Source of the DNA: JAYPHU01 sp038127535
GTDB lineage: Bacteria > Pseudomonadota > Alphaproteobacteria > Rhodospirillales > UBA2165
Direction of reading: 5' to 3'
Length of the DNA: 64,000 nt
Assembly (NCBI GenBank): GCA_038127535.1
Contig: JAYPHU010000018.1
Span: 1-64,000, forward strand
Part shown: in pieces, positions 17,973-26,213 of the stretch
Numbering within the stretch: the stretch's first letter is position 1
Layout: every line of letters begins with the position of its first letter
Notes under the pieces: model-generated
Told to the model about the DNA's origin: nothing
What the model saw: only the letters and a program-made list of their open reading frames with translations
The model's database searches: none
Made by a program: the position numbers and the translations under genes

Positions 17973-18206
17973 ATGAACGATCAACTCGGCATCTCACAAT
18001 CCCTGCCCGATGCTCTGCCAATAAGGAAGCAGGCATTGTCGGGCTATCAGGCGTCCCGCGAAGTGGAAAACCGGGCGCGGGTTTCCCGCCCCATGGAAGA
18101 TCCGGAACTGCAGCGGGTGGCGGCCAAACTGGATCAGCGTCTGGCATCGGGCAAGCCGCTTCGCGATGATGTGCCGCGCGGGTTCTATCTGAACGTCCGG
18201 GTCTGA
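17973..18206 (+). CDS. Small hypothetical protein with PRGFYLNVRV C-terminus
   Basis: A 77-aa protein, MNDQLGISQSLPDALPIRKQ..., rich in charged residues and without a signal peptide or membrane helix. It ends RDDVPRGFYLNVRV. The same ending pattern occurs in the broken gene just upstream (VPRGTYLDVSA), which argues that both are real members of one small family. There is no strong Shine-Dalgarno before the ATG; alternative starts are a TTG at 17952 or internal codons. It converges with ftsY, 12 bp apart. Function not recognised. Confidence 0.5.
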   Translation: MNDQLGISQSLPDALPIRKQALSGYQASREVENRARVSRPMEDPELQRVAAKLDQRLASGKPLRDDVPRGFYLNVRV

Positions 18207-18218
18207 ACCCTATTTAAT

Positions 18219-19142
18219 CTATTCCAATCCCATCAATGACCGGGCGAAGTCCTTGGCCTCGAAGGGCCGGAGGTCATCCGCCTGTTCGCCGACGCCGACG
18301 GCGTGCACCGGCAGACCGAACTTCTCCGCCAGCGCCACGATGACCCCGCCCTTGGCGGAACCGTCTAGCTTGGTCACGACCAGTCCGCTGATATCGACCA
18401 TCTCGGTGAAAACTTCTACCTGAGAGTGGGCGTTTTGGCCCACCGTGGCGTCCAGCACCAACACCCGGCTGTGGGGCGCCGTGTTATCCAGTTTTTGAAT
18501 GACCCGAACGATCTTTTGAAGCTCGTCCATCAGTTCACGCTTGTTCTGCAGGCGCCCGGCCGTATCGATCAATAGAACATCCGCGCCGTCGGCCTTGGCT
18601 TGTTCCAGTGCATCATAGGCGAGTCCCGCTGCGTCTGAGCCGGTGTCTCGGGCAATTACCTTGCAGCCCGTCCGTTCACCCCAAATTTTAAGCTGTTCTG
18701 CTGCCGCCGCCCGGAACGTGTCGCCGGCGGCCAGCATGACGGACTTGCCTTGCTCTTTATATATGTGCGCCAATTTGCCAACCGTGGTTGTTTTGCCGCT
18801 GCCGTTCACCCCGCACACCAAAACCACGTGCGGGTTGCCGGTACTTATGTCCAGGGGGCGGGCGACCGGATCGAGGATAGCGGCGATTTCGTCAGCAAGC
18901 GCACCCCGAACTTCCTCGCCGCTGACTTCTTTGCCGAAGCGGGTCTTGGCCAGTTCGCCGCTCAGCCGGGCCGCCGTCGATACGCCGAGATCGGAGGTGA
19001 TGAGAATATCTTCCAGGTCCTGAAGCGTGTCGTCGTCCAGCTTGCGCTTTACCAGGAGGTCGTTAATGCCGCTGGTTAGGGATTGGGATGTCCGGCTCAA
19101 CCCGGCGCGCAACCGGGACAGCCAACCGCCGCTTTCGATCAT
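18219..19142 (-). CDS. ftsY: Signal recognition particle receptor FtsY
   Basis: The 307-aa SRP-family GTPase has an N domain (residues about 1-85) and a G domain with GVNGSGKTTTVGKLAH (G1), DTAGRLQNKRELMDEL (G3), TKLDGSAKGG (G4) and GVGEQADDLRPF near the C-terminus. It docks the Ffh-ribosome complex at the membrane for co-translational insertion. The long acidic A domain of E. coli FtsY is absent; the protein begins almost directly at the amphipathic helix of the N domain (GGWLSRLRAGLSRTSQSL), as in many alphaproteobacteria. It follows mtaB and dapF on the same strand. Confidence 0.96.
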   Translation of the reverse strand: MIESGGWLSRLRAGLSRTSQSLTSGINDLLVKRKLDDDTLQDLEDILITSDLGVSTAARLSGELAKTRFGKEVSGEEVRGALADEIAAILDPVARPLDISTGNPHVVLVCGVNGSGKTTTVGKLAHIYKEQGKSVMLAAGDTFRAAAAEQLKIWGERTGCKVIARDTGSDAAGLAYDALEQAKADGADVLLIDTAGRLQNKRELMDELQKIVRVIQKLDNTAPHSRVLVLDATVGQNAHSQVEVFTEMVDISGLVVTKLDGSAKGGVIVALAEKFGLPVHAVGVGEQADDLRPFEAKDFARSLMGLE

Positions 19143-19166
19143 GCCCCCGACCTCATACCTGCACCC

Positions 19167-20417
19167 TCACGCCACCAGCGCGGCCGTTAGACCGGCGCCG
19201 GTGCGCCCGGTGATCTTTACCGGCAGAACGCTGCCCGGCGTAATCGGCGTTTCCAGTTGAACCGGTGCGTAGTGATCCGTGTGGCCTCTATTGTCCGCCT
19301 CGCTCAGCATGCGGGCGGTGGAGCCGATGAGCGTATCGAAATAAACGGATTTGGCCTGTTCCCCTCGTTCGCGCAGCCGCTTGGCTCGCTCTCGCCTGTC
19401 CTTGTCCGGCATTTGCGGCATTCTGGCTGCCGGGGTGCCGGGACGGGGAGAGTAGGGGAAGACATGAAGATATGTCAGCCCGGCCTCGTCCACCAGAACT
19501 AACGTGTCGCTGAACATCTCTTCGGTTTCGGTGGGAAAGCCGGTGATAATATCGGCGCCGAAGATCAGATCTGTCCGCGCCGTCCGCAGCCGGTCGCAAA
19601 GCTCAATGACGTCGCGGCGGTTATGGCGCCGCTTCATCCGCTTGAGGATCATGTCGCTGCCGGCTTGCACGCTAAGATGCAGGTGGGGCATCAATCGTTC
19701 GTCTTCGTTAATCAGCCGGATCAGGTCTTCATCCACCACCGCCGGATCAAGAGAGCTGAGCCGTAACCGCTCTAGACCGGAAACACTATTCAACAGCCGC
19801 CGGCAAAGCTCGCCCAGGCTGGGTTGGCCCGGCAGGTCGCTGCCGTAGGAACTGATATCCACGCCGGTCAGGACAAATTCGTTATAACCGGCGTCCACCA
19901 ATTCCGACATCTGATTGGCCAGAAATCCCATCGGCACAGACCGGCTGTTGCCGCGGCCGAAGGGGATGATGCAGAAGGTGCATCGGTGATCACAACCTTG
20001 CTGAATTTGCACAAAGGCGCGGGTGCGCGCATCGAAACCCTTGATCAGATGCCCGCTGGTCTCCGACGCCTGCATGATGTCGGAAATCAGAACTCCACCT
20101 TCCGCCGGCAGGTTGAGATAGCTCTCCGCCGACAGCTTTTCCTCATTGCCCAGGACAACATCGACCTCGTCCATGCCAGCAAACGCGTCGCCGTTCACTT
20201 GCGCCGCACAGCCGGTGACGATGATCCGGCTCTCCGGATTCTCCCGGTGCAGCTTGCGGATGGTTTGTCGCGCCTGGCGCTCCGCCTCGGAGGTGACCGC
20301 GCAGGTGTTGATGATAATGGCGTCGTCTAGGCAGGCTGCTTCGGCATGAACCCGGATCACCTCGGATTCGAAGGCGTTCAGACGGCAGCCGAAAGTGACA
20401 ATTTCAGGCTTGGTCAT
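19167..20417 (-). CDS. mtaB: tRNA t6A37 methylthiotransferase MtaB
   Basis: The 416-aa methylthiotransferase of the MiaB family has an N-terminal UPF0004 domain whose three cysteines are in FGCRLNAFESE, INTCAVTSEA and VTGCAAQVNG. The radical-SAM cluster motif is CDHRCTFCIIPFGRG (CxxxCxxC), and a C-terminal TRAM domain follows. The short UPF0004 domain and the GCRLN motif point to MtaB, which converts t6A37 to ms2t6A37 in tRNA, rather than MiaB or RimO. It sits between dapF (12 bp upstream) and ftsY (24 bp downstream); dapF-mtaB-ftsY is a common alphaproteobacterial order. Confidence 0.93.
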   Translation of the reverse strand: MTKPEIVTFGCRLNAFESEVIRVHAEAACLDDAIIINTCAVTSEAERQARQTIRKLHRENPESRIIVTGCAAQVNGDAFAGMDEVDVVLGNEEKLSAESYLNLPAEGGVLISDIMQASETSGHLIKGFDARTRAFVQIQQGCDHRCTFCIIPFGRGNSRSVPMGFLANQMSELVDAGYNEFVLTGVDISSYGSDLPGQPSLGELCRRLLNSVSGLERLRLSSLDPAVVDEDLIRLINEDERLMPHLHLSVQAGSDMILKRMKRRHNRRDVIELCDRLRTARTDLIFGADIITGFPTETEEMFSDTLVLVDEAGLTYLHVFPYSPRPGTPAARMPQMPDKDRRERAKRLRERGEQAKSVYFDTLIGSTARMLSEADNRGHTDHYAPVQLETPITPGSVLPVKITGRTGAGLTAALVA

Positions 20418-20429
20418 AGCCCCGCCGCC

Positions 20430-21251
20430 TTAGAGCGTCCAAGCGCCGGTAAAGCAGACAGCGGTCTCGCCGGTCATCAGCACGTGGCCATTTTCCTGCC
20501 ACTCAATGTCAAGTATCCCGCCATCCAATTCCACCGACGCCGTCCGGCCGGCAAGACCCCGCCGGTGGGCGGCGACCAAGGCGGCGCAGGCGCCGGTGCC
20601 GCAGGCCATGGTGATGCCGGCGCCCCGTTCCCAAACCCTGACGCGCAGATCGTTTTCGCGGCGCACTTCGACGACCTCGACATTGGTGCATTCGGGATAC
20701 AGCGGATGATGTTCCAGCTTGGGGCCGACGGCCGACAGAGCGATGGCGTCTGCATGCGGGACGAAAAAGACGGCGTGAGGGTTTCCCATGCTGACAGCGA
20801 CGGGATCGGATAGATCACCCTCGGTCATGTCCAGATGAAGCGTGTCGGTCTCGCCCGCCAGGGGAATATCCTGCCAATCCAATTTCGCCGGTCCCATATC
20901 AACAGTCACCAGGTTGCCACCGGTTCGTGTCGTCGCTAAAAGTCCGGCATTCGTTTGGATCACCGCTTGATCCTGACCCGTTTCCGCCATCACCATTGCG
21001 CCGATGCAGCGGGTGGCGTTGCCGCAGGCATCGACCTCGCCGCCGTCGGCATTACGGATACGCATAAAGATATCCGCGCCGGCGTCCGTGGCCGGCTCCA
21101 GCTGGATCAATTGATCGCAGCCGATGCCCGTCCGCCGGTCGGCAATGGCGCGCGTTTGATCGGCGCTCAGCGTCAGCGGTTCGGCTCTGCTATCGAACAC
21201 GACGAAGTCATTGCCGAGCCCGTGCATCTTGATGAAATTCAACGAGGTCAT
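20430..21251 (-). CDS. dapF: Diaminopimelate epimerase
   Basis: The 273-aa enzyme converts LL- to meso-diaminopimelate for lysine and peptidoglycan synthesis. The two catalytic cysteines are visible in DACGNATRCIGA and TMACGTGACAALVA, and the N-terminus MTSLNFIKMHGLGNDFVVFD is diagnostic. First gene of a dapF-mtaB-ftsY unit, with 12 bp to mtaB. Length and motif order are normal. Confidence 0.97.
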   Translation of the reverse strand: MTSLNFIKMHGLGNDFVVFDSRAEPLTLSADQTRAIADRRTGIGCDQLIQLEPATDAGADIFMRIRNADGGEVDACGNATRCIGAMVMAETGQDQAVIQTNAGLLATTRTGGNLVTVDMGPAKLDWQDIPLAGETDTLHLDMTEGDLSDPVAVSMGNPHAVFFVPHADAIALSAVGPKLEHHPLYPECTNVEVVEVRRENDLRVRVWERGAGITMACGTGACAALVAAHRRGLAGRTASVELDGGILDIEWQENGHVLMTGETAVCFTGAWTL

Positions 21252-21299
21252 GGCGGGTGCTATAGAGCCCCTCCGGCGGGATGTAAATGGGCTTGGCCC

Positions 21300-21971
21300 C
21301 TAACCGTTGTCCGGCCCAAAAGTTTTGAGGAAGGCGTTCATGTGATATCCCGCTTGGGCCGGCGTATAGAGATAGTCCTGTCCCAGAGGACAGGCGCGCC
21401 TGGCGGCGCATCCATTGGACAAACAACTTGTTCCCTCTGGCCCGGCAAGAAAGCCGGCGCAGGCCGGGGCGTCATAATCGCCTGAGCCGACCGCATCCAC
21501 GGGACACGTGTTTAGACAAGGCCTGTCCAGACATGTCTCACACGGAGAATTCGCATCTTCGCTAGGTGGCACGTCAATCCGTTCGCCGAAGGCCAGCGCG
21601 CCGCGATAGGCGTGCCACAATCCATAGTCCGGATGAATAAGCGGGCCGATGGGGGAGGGGAACACAGGTTCCGCTTTCTGCGCCCATCTTAAAAATGGCA
21701 GGTACGGGGGACCGGTAAACGGAAACAGCACGTCCGCCTCCAGTTCCTTGGCGGCCTCGGTCAGAATTTCGCGCGACCAGTCCTCGATGGGATTGGCATT
21801 TGTCATATCCGCCTCCCGTTCGATGGCTCGCCAAAATTGCGGACCGGCATTACCGATCAATATCAGGGTGGAACATGGCACGGGTATGCCGTCGTCCTTG
21901 TCCGGATAAAAACCGCCTCGAACCATCAGGCCAGTCGAGGCGATCCGCTGTTCAATCTGTGGATAATCCAT
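21300..21971 (-). CDS. 4Fe-4S ferredoxin-like protein of unknown role
   Basis: A 223-aa soluble protein. The N-terminal 120 residues have no motif I recognise (VLFPFTGPPYLPFLRWAQKA). The C-terminal part has clustered cysteines: CETCLDRPCLNTCPVDAVG, then CAGF, CLSNGCAARRACPLG. The CxxC-x4-CxxxCP pattern is ferredoxin-like and recalls the C-terminal iron-sulfur part of QueG-type reductases, but no cobalamin-binding region is seen. It lies 48 bp upstream of dapF on the same strand. A redox partner role is plausible but unproven. Confidence 0.65.
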   Translation of the reverse strand: MDYPQIEQRIASTGLMVRGGFYPDKDDGIPVPCSTLILIGNAGPQFWRAIEREADMTNANPIEDWSREILTEAAKELEADVLFPFTGPPYLPFLRWAQKAEPVFPSPIGPLIHPDYGLWHAYRGALAFGERIDVPPSEDANSPCETCLDRPCLNTCPVDAVGSGDYDAPACAGFLAGPEGTSCLSNGCAARRACPLGQDYLYTPAQAGYHMNAFLKTFGPDNG

Positions 21972-22027
21972 AACCGCATTCTACCCGGCGCGGGCCCACG
22001 CGGCTATGACGAGCCGATATTGCTCTG

Positions 22028-22453
22028 CTATTTGCCGTATTGGGCGAGGGATTTCATGAACTGCGCCAGCCGGCCCCGCACATTTTCATTCGTGATACGC
22101 TAAAAATTGTGCATCATTTCGATGGCTTCCCGGGACGACATGGGATCATCTTCAAGCGGCACCTGGGGTAAATCTGACAGAACGCGCGGCTGGTCGGCGC
22201 CTGGCACCGCTTCCACGCCGTCATAGAAGTATGAAATTTCGACACCCAAGGTCTTGGCGATTTTATACAAATTGCTGAGGCCGATCCGATTGGTGCCGTT
22301 TTCATACTTCTGTACCTGCTGGAACGTGACGCCGACGGCCTCCCCCAGCTTGGTTTGGCTAATCCGTAATCCTACCCTACGGGTTCGGACGCGGGACCCA
22401 ACATAGCGATCAATCGGATCCGGACCGTCATCCTTAATGGTGCGTCGTCTCAT
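22028..22453 (-). pseudogene. XRE-family HTH regulator, interrupted by in-frame TAG near the C-terminus
   Basis: From the ATG at 22453 the protein has a Cro/C1-type helix-turn-helix (RISQTKLGEAVGVTFQQVQK then YENGTNRIGLSNLYKIAKTL) followed by VEISYFYDG, the usual layout of alphaproteobacterial SinR-like regulators. A TAG at 22102-22100 ends it after 117 residues (EAIEMMHNF). The same frame continues with RITNENVRGRLAQFMKSLAQ and ends at TAG 22030-22028. That continuation is the helix these regulators normally end with (compare ...YYRI.D..VRRRL..LVK.LA). The interrupted protein keeps its DNA-binding domain and may still function. It diverges from ffh. Confidence 0.75.
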
Positions 22454-22775
22454 TTTGGGTATTTCTTTCTATATATCGCCGACAGACAAACCGGGTATTC
22501 AATACCTTTTAGTAGTTTAACTTAACATAACTGCAACCGATAGTTACTAACTTTGGCAGTTTTACGGTTTCTAATTCGGCTCAGCGCCATCTTATGTTTT
22601 CCGTTCTTGCTGACCCCCTTGGAGAGCTCTCAATATCCTTAATACTCTATAAAATACTGAAAACATGTGTTTATTTTTAGGGCCCAGAAGATATTTCGTC
22701 TCTGAAACTTTCTGACCAACGGTTCCCATCATGCAAGCAAACTCGGGAAACTACTCAAAACACCAATTGCCGTGG
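22454..22775. other. AT-rich intergenic region between the XRE gene and the ffh promoter
   Basis: No ORF with coding character is seen here. It contains a perfect palindrome, GGTATT-C-AATACC (22494-22506), 41 bp before the XRE start, a reasonable operator for autoregulation. Farther right are A/T-rich stretches (TTAGTAGTTTAACTTAACAT, CTCTATAAAATACTGAAAAC) that could hold promoters. The region divides mainly minus-strand genes on the left from mainly plus-strand genes on the right. Confidence 0.4.
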
Positions 22776-22804
22776 TTGACACTACCCGTATTCGCCCCTA
22801 CATT
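22776..22804 (+). promoter_or_regulatory. Sigma-70 promoter for ffh
   Basis: A perfect TTGACA (22776-22781) is separated by exactly 17 bp from TACATT (22799-22804), pointing at ffh. The expected start is near 22811, giving a leader of about 90 nt before the ffh ATG at 22901. Confidence 0.7.
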
Positions 22805-22841
22805 TCGCGCCGAATTTTAGACGTTCGGTAGCCCCGGGCGC

Positions 22842-22876
22842 CGCCAGTCCGCGAGTTTCGCGCACTGGCGTTTTTT
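22842..22876 (+). terminator. Terminator-like hairpin in the ffh leader
   Basis: The sequence CGCCAGT-C-CGCG-AGTTT-CGCG-C-ACTGGCG forms an 11-bp stem with one C/C mismatch, followed immediately by six T (22871-22876). It lies downstream of the predicted promoter and 24 bp before the ffh start codon. If formed in the nascent RNA it would act as an attenuator of ffh and the genes after it. It could also serve to stop transcription coming from upstream. Confidence 0.65.
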
Positions 22877-22900
22877 GCTTGTAAATGAAGTCTAGGCACC

Positions 22901-24274
22901 ATGTTTGAGTCTTTGAGCGTGAAGTTCGGCGACGTCTTTGAACGCCTGCGCAAACGGGGCGCGCTTTCCGAGGGCGACGTCGCCGACGCCATGCGTGAAA
23001 TTCGGGTCGCGCTTCTCGAAGCCGACGTGGCGTTGCCGGTTGTCAAAGACTTCATTGATGGCGTCCGGGAAAAGGCTGTCGGCGAGGGCGTGCTTAAAAG
23101 CGTCACGCCGGGTCAGATGGTGGTCAAGATTGTCCACGACCATCTGATTGAAATGCTGGGTCCGGAAGATGCAGAGATCAATTTCCAGGCCGCCCCGCCC
23201 GTCGCCATTCTGATGGTTGGCCTGCAGGGCACCGGTAAAACGACAACGACCGGGAAGCTTGCCCTGCGGCTGACCAACCGGGAACGTAAGAAGGTTATGG
23301 TCGCCGGTCTCGACGTAGCGCGTCCGGCGGCGCAGGAACAGCTGGCCATCCTCGCGAAGGAGGCCGGCGTTGAATGCCTTGCGCCGGTGTTCGGAGAGCA
23401 GCCCGTCGGCATCGCCAAGCGCGCCATGGAAACCGCTAAGCGGAAAGGCTTCGATGCGGTCTTGCTGGATACAGCGGGCCGGCTGGCCATCGATCAAGCC
23501 CTAATGTCCGAGGTGGCCGAGATCAGAGATGCCGTTAATCCGGCGGAGACGCTGCTGGTGGCCGACGCCATGAGCGGTCAGGATTCGGTCAACACGGCGC
23601 AGATATTCAATGACAAGATCGGCATAACCGGCATCGTGCTCACCCGTGTGGACGGCGATGCCCGCGGTGGCGCGGCGCTCTCCATGCGTTCGGTCACCGG
23701 CTGCCCGATCAAGCTGATGGGTGTGGGCGAAAAGCTCGACGCCCTGGAAAGCTTCCAGGCGGACCGGGTCGCCGGCCGCATCCTGGGCATGGGCGATGTG
23801 GTCGGCCTTGTGGAGAAGGCCGCCGAAAACATCGACAAGGAACAGGCGGAAAAGACCGCCAAGCGTGCGCTCAAGGGTCAGTTCACCCTCGAGGATATGG
23901 CCGAACAATTTGCCCAAATTCGCAAGATGGGCAGCATGGAAGGGCTTCTGGGCATGCTGCCCGGTGTCGGTAAAATGAAGAAACAGATCGCCGACGCGAA
24001 TATCGATGACAAGATGATCGTTCACCAGGAAGCCATCATCCTCTCGATGACGCCGAAGGAACGCCGCAATCCGAAATTGCTGAACGCCAAGCGCCGCCAG
24101 CGGATCGCCGCCGGCTCCGGCACGTCTGTGCAGGAAGTGAACCGGCTTCTGAAGCAGCACAAACAGATGAGCGTCATGATGAAGAAGATGGGCAAGATGG
24201 GCGGCAAAGGTATGATGGGCGGGATGCCGCCGATGCCGGGCATGCCCGGCATGATGCCGCCAAGTGGATTCTAG
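22901..24274 (+). CDS. ffh: Signal recognition particle protein Ffh
   Basis: The 457-aa SRP54-type GTPase has an N domain (1-90), a G domain with GLQGTGKTTTTGKLA (G1), DTAGRLAID (G3) and TRVDGDARGG (G4), and a methionine-rich M domain ending MPPMPGMPGMMPPSGF. It binds signal sequences and 4.5S RNA (no ffs gene was seen in this window) and hands ribosomes to FtsY, whose gene is about 4 kb away on the other strand. First gene of the ffh-rpsP-rimM-trmD-rplS group. Confidence 0.97.
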   Translation: MFESLSVKFGDVFERLRKRGALSEGDVADAMREIRVALLEADVALPVVKDFIDGVREKAVGEGVLKSVTPGQMVVKIVHDHLIEMLGPEDAEINFQAAPPVAILMVGLQGTGKTTTTGKLALRLTNRERKKVMVAGLDVARPAAQEQLAILAKEAGVECLAPVFGEQPVGIAKRAMETAKRKGFDAVLLDTAGRLAIDQALMSEVAEIRDAVNPAETLLVADAMSGQDSVNTAQIFNDKIGITGIVLTRVDGDARGGAALSMRSVTGCPIKLMGVGEKLDALESFQADRVAGRILGMGDVVGLVEKAAENIDKEQAEKTAKRALKGQFTLEDMAEQFAQIRKMGSMEGLLGMLPGVGKMKKQIADANIDDKMIVHQEAIILSMTPKERRNPKLLNAKRRQRIAAGSGTSVQEVNRLLKQHKQMSVMMKKMGKMGGKGMMGGMPPMPGMPGMMPPSGF

Positions 24275-24354
24275 ACCCGGCCTAACAACGGAATTTTTTG
24301 ATCAACCACGACAGGAACAACACCTTTCAACCAACCAGGAGGATATAAAACTCT

Positions 24355-24879
24355 ATGTCTCTTAGAATAAGACTTTCCCGGGGCGGCGCGAAAAAGCGGC
24401 CCTTCTATCGTATCGTTGTCGCTGACTCCCGGAGCCCCCGCGACGGGCGCTTCATTGAGCGGCTGGGCACCTACAATCCGATGCTGCCGAGGGACAGCGA
24501 CGACCGGGTCAACCTGAAGGAAGAGCGCATCCGTTACTGGATTTCCCAAGGTGCGAAGCCGTCCGACCGGGTTGCAAAATTCCTGAGCCAGGCGTCCATT
24601 ATGGAGCTGCCGGAACGGCCCGAGCAGACCAAGCAGCATCTTCCCCGCGCCAAGACGCTGGAACGGATGAAGGAGAAAGAAGAAGCGGAAGCCGCTGCCG
24701 CCGAGGCCGATGCCAACGCTGGCGCTGCCGCTGACGACGCTCCGGCCGACGAGGCACCTTCTGAGGAAGCACCGGCCGAAGAGGCTGCTGCTGAGGAAGC
24801 CCCGGCTGAGGAGGCCCCGGCTGAGGAGGCCCCCGCTGAGGAGGCCCCGGCTGAGGAAGAAGAGAAGAAGGAGGAGTAG
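24355..24879 (+). CDS. rpsP: 30S ribosomal protein S16 with long acidic tail
   Basis: A 174-aa protein whose first 85 or so residues are S16 (MSLRIRLSRGGAKKRPFYRI, VVADSRSPRDGRF, YNPMLPRDSDDRV). Residues after about 100 are an Ala/Glu-rich, low-complexity extension with at least six near-identical EEAPA units ending EEEKKEE. Bacterial S16 is usually 75-100 residues, so half the protein is extension. Such tails occur in other alphaproteobacteria and their role is not established. A very strong RBS (AGGAGGATATAAA) precedes the ATG at 24355. S16 binds 16S rRNA and is needed for 30S assembly. Confidence 0.96.
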   Translation: MSLRIRLSRGGAKKRPFYRIVVADSRSPRDGRFIERLGTYNPMLPRDSDDRVNLKEERIRYWISQGAKPSDRVAKFLSQASIMELPERPEQTKQHLPRAKTLERMKEKEEAEAAAAEADANAGAAADDAPADEAPSEEAPAEEAAAEEAPAEEAPAEEAPAEEAPAEEEEKKEE

Positions 24880-24893
24880 GCTCGTCAATCACC

Positions 24894-25469
24894 ATGGTGA
24901 ACCCGGAGGAGCACAGCGCTCAAGGCGCGTCCCGCAGAATCTGTGTCGGGGTCATTGCCGGCGCCCAGGGAATCCAAGGGGCGGTCCGGCTGAAAATCTA
25001 TACCGCCCGCCCGGAAGACGCCGTCGCTTATGGCTCGTTGTATAATGAGTCCGGCGACCGCGAATTTCAGGTCAAGTTGAACCGGGTGACCAACAAGGGG
25101 CTGGTGGTGTCGTTGAAAGGTGTGACATCCCGGACCGAGGCGGAAGCGCTTAAAGGAACCGAACTCTATATTGAGAGAGACGCGCTCCCGCCGACCGAAG
25201 AAGACGAGTTCTATTACGCGGACCTGATCGGCCTTCGGGTCGATACGGTGGACGGAACGGAGATCGGAAGCGTAAAGGCGATGGATAACTTCGGCGCCAG
25301 TGAGATTGTGGAGGTGGCGTTGACCGAGGGCGGCTCGATGATGCTGCCATTCACCAAGGCCATCGTGCCCGAAGTTGATATCGCCGGCGGCCGGCTGGTG
25401 GTTGATCCGCCGGCGGAAGTTGAACCCGACCCGAATGAGGGCCAAGACAAGGATGAGGACGCAGGCTGA
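24894..25469 (+). CDS. rimM: 16S rRNA processing protein RimM
   Basis: The 191-aa 30S maturation factor has an N-terminal RimM barrel (RICVGVIAGAQGIQGAVRLK) and a C-terminal PRC-barrel (EEDEFYYADLIGLRVDT ... MMLPFTKAIVPEVDIAGGRL). It ends in a short acidic tail (PDPNEGQDKDEDAG). It assists assembly of the 30S head around S19. Start ATG at 24894 lies 14 bp after the rpsP stop. The standard rpsP-rimM-trmD-rplS order is kept; the stop is 1 bp before the trmD ATG. Confidence 0.95.
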   Translation: MVNPEEHSAQGASRRICVGVIAGAQGIQGAVRLKIYTARPEDAVAYGSLYNESGDREFQVKLNRVTNKGLVVSLKGVTSRTEAEALKGTELYIERDALPPTEEDEFYYADLIGLRVDTVDGTEIGSVKAMDNFGASEIVEVALTEGGSMMLPFTKAIVPEVDIAGGRLVVDPPAEVEPDPNEGQDKDEDAG

Positions 25470-25470
25470 G

Positions 25471-26199
25471 ATGGCGCGCGCCGACGACATGTGGACGGTT
25501 CAGGTCCTGACGCTGTTCCCGGAAATGTTTCCGGGGCCGCTCGGCCATTCCCTGGCCGGCAAGGCGCTGGAGGGCGGTATCTGGTCTCTGGACTGTTTGG
25601 ACATCCGCGAGTTTGCGAAGGACAAACACCAGACGGTCGATGATTCCCCGTTCGGTGGCGGCCCCGGCATGGTGATGCGCCCGGATGTGCTGGATGCGGC
25701 GCTGCAGGCCTCCAAGGCGTCCGAGGGACGCAAGTTGATCTACCTGACCCCGCGCGGCCGTCCCCTGGAGCAAAGCCGGGTCAGGTCTCTGGTTGATGGT
25801 CCGGGACCGGTATTGGTCTGCGGCCGCTATGAAGGAATTGATGAGCGTGTGATCGACGCTTGGGACATGGAAGAGCTTAGTATCGGCGACTATGTCTTGT
25901 CGGGGGGCGAAGTTGCGGCTATGTCACTGCTCGATTCCTGCATCCGACTCCTGCCTGGGGTTATGGGATCGGCGCAGAGTCCCGACGAAGAAAGTTTTGA
26001 AGGGGGATTATTGGAATATCCCCATTACACCCGGCCTCGCTCGTGGCGGGACCGGGACGTGCCGGAAGTGCTTTTATCCGGCCACCACGAAAAGGTGCGC
26101 GACTGGCGACGGTCGCAAGCCGAGAGAATTACCCGTGAACGGCGGCCCGACCTGTGGGACAGGTATGCCGCCACCCGTAGCGACGCGTCGGGACAATAA
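25471..26199 (+). CDS. trmD: tRNA (guanine37-N1)-methyltransferase TrmD
   Basis: The 242-aa SPOUT methyltransferase makes m1G37 in tRNAs and so prevents +1 frameshifting. Diagnostic segments are VLTLFPEMFPG, DDSPFGGGPGMVMRPDV, the trefoil-knot region SIGDYVLSGGEVAAM, and LLEYPHYTRP. An upstream in-frame start at 25375 would overlap rimM by about 95 bp and add unrelated residues, so the ATG at 25471, just after the rimM stop, is chosen. Confidence 0.96.
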   Translation: MARADDMWTVQVLTLFPEMFPGPLGHSLAGKALEGGIWSLDCLDIREFAKDKHQTVDDSPFGGGPGMVMRPDVLDAALQASKASEGRKLIYLTPRGRPLEQSRVRSLVDGPGPVLVCGRYEGIDERVIDAWDMEELSIGDYVLSGGEVAAMSLLDSCIRLLPGVMGSAQSPDEESFEGGLLEYPHYTRPRSWRDRDVPEVLLSGHHEKVRDWRRSQAERITRERRPDLWDRYAATRSDASGQ

Positions 26200-26213
26200 G
26201 TGAGGACAAAAAA

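Noticed and set aside
22842..22876. 4.5S SRP RNA in the ffh leader
   Set aside because: The hairpin is too short and the conserved GGAAGC/AGCAG SRP RNA core is not present; the T-run fits a terminator better.
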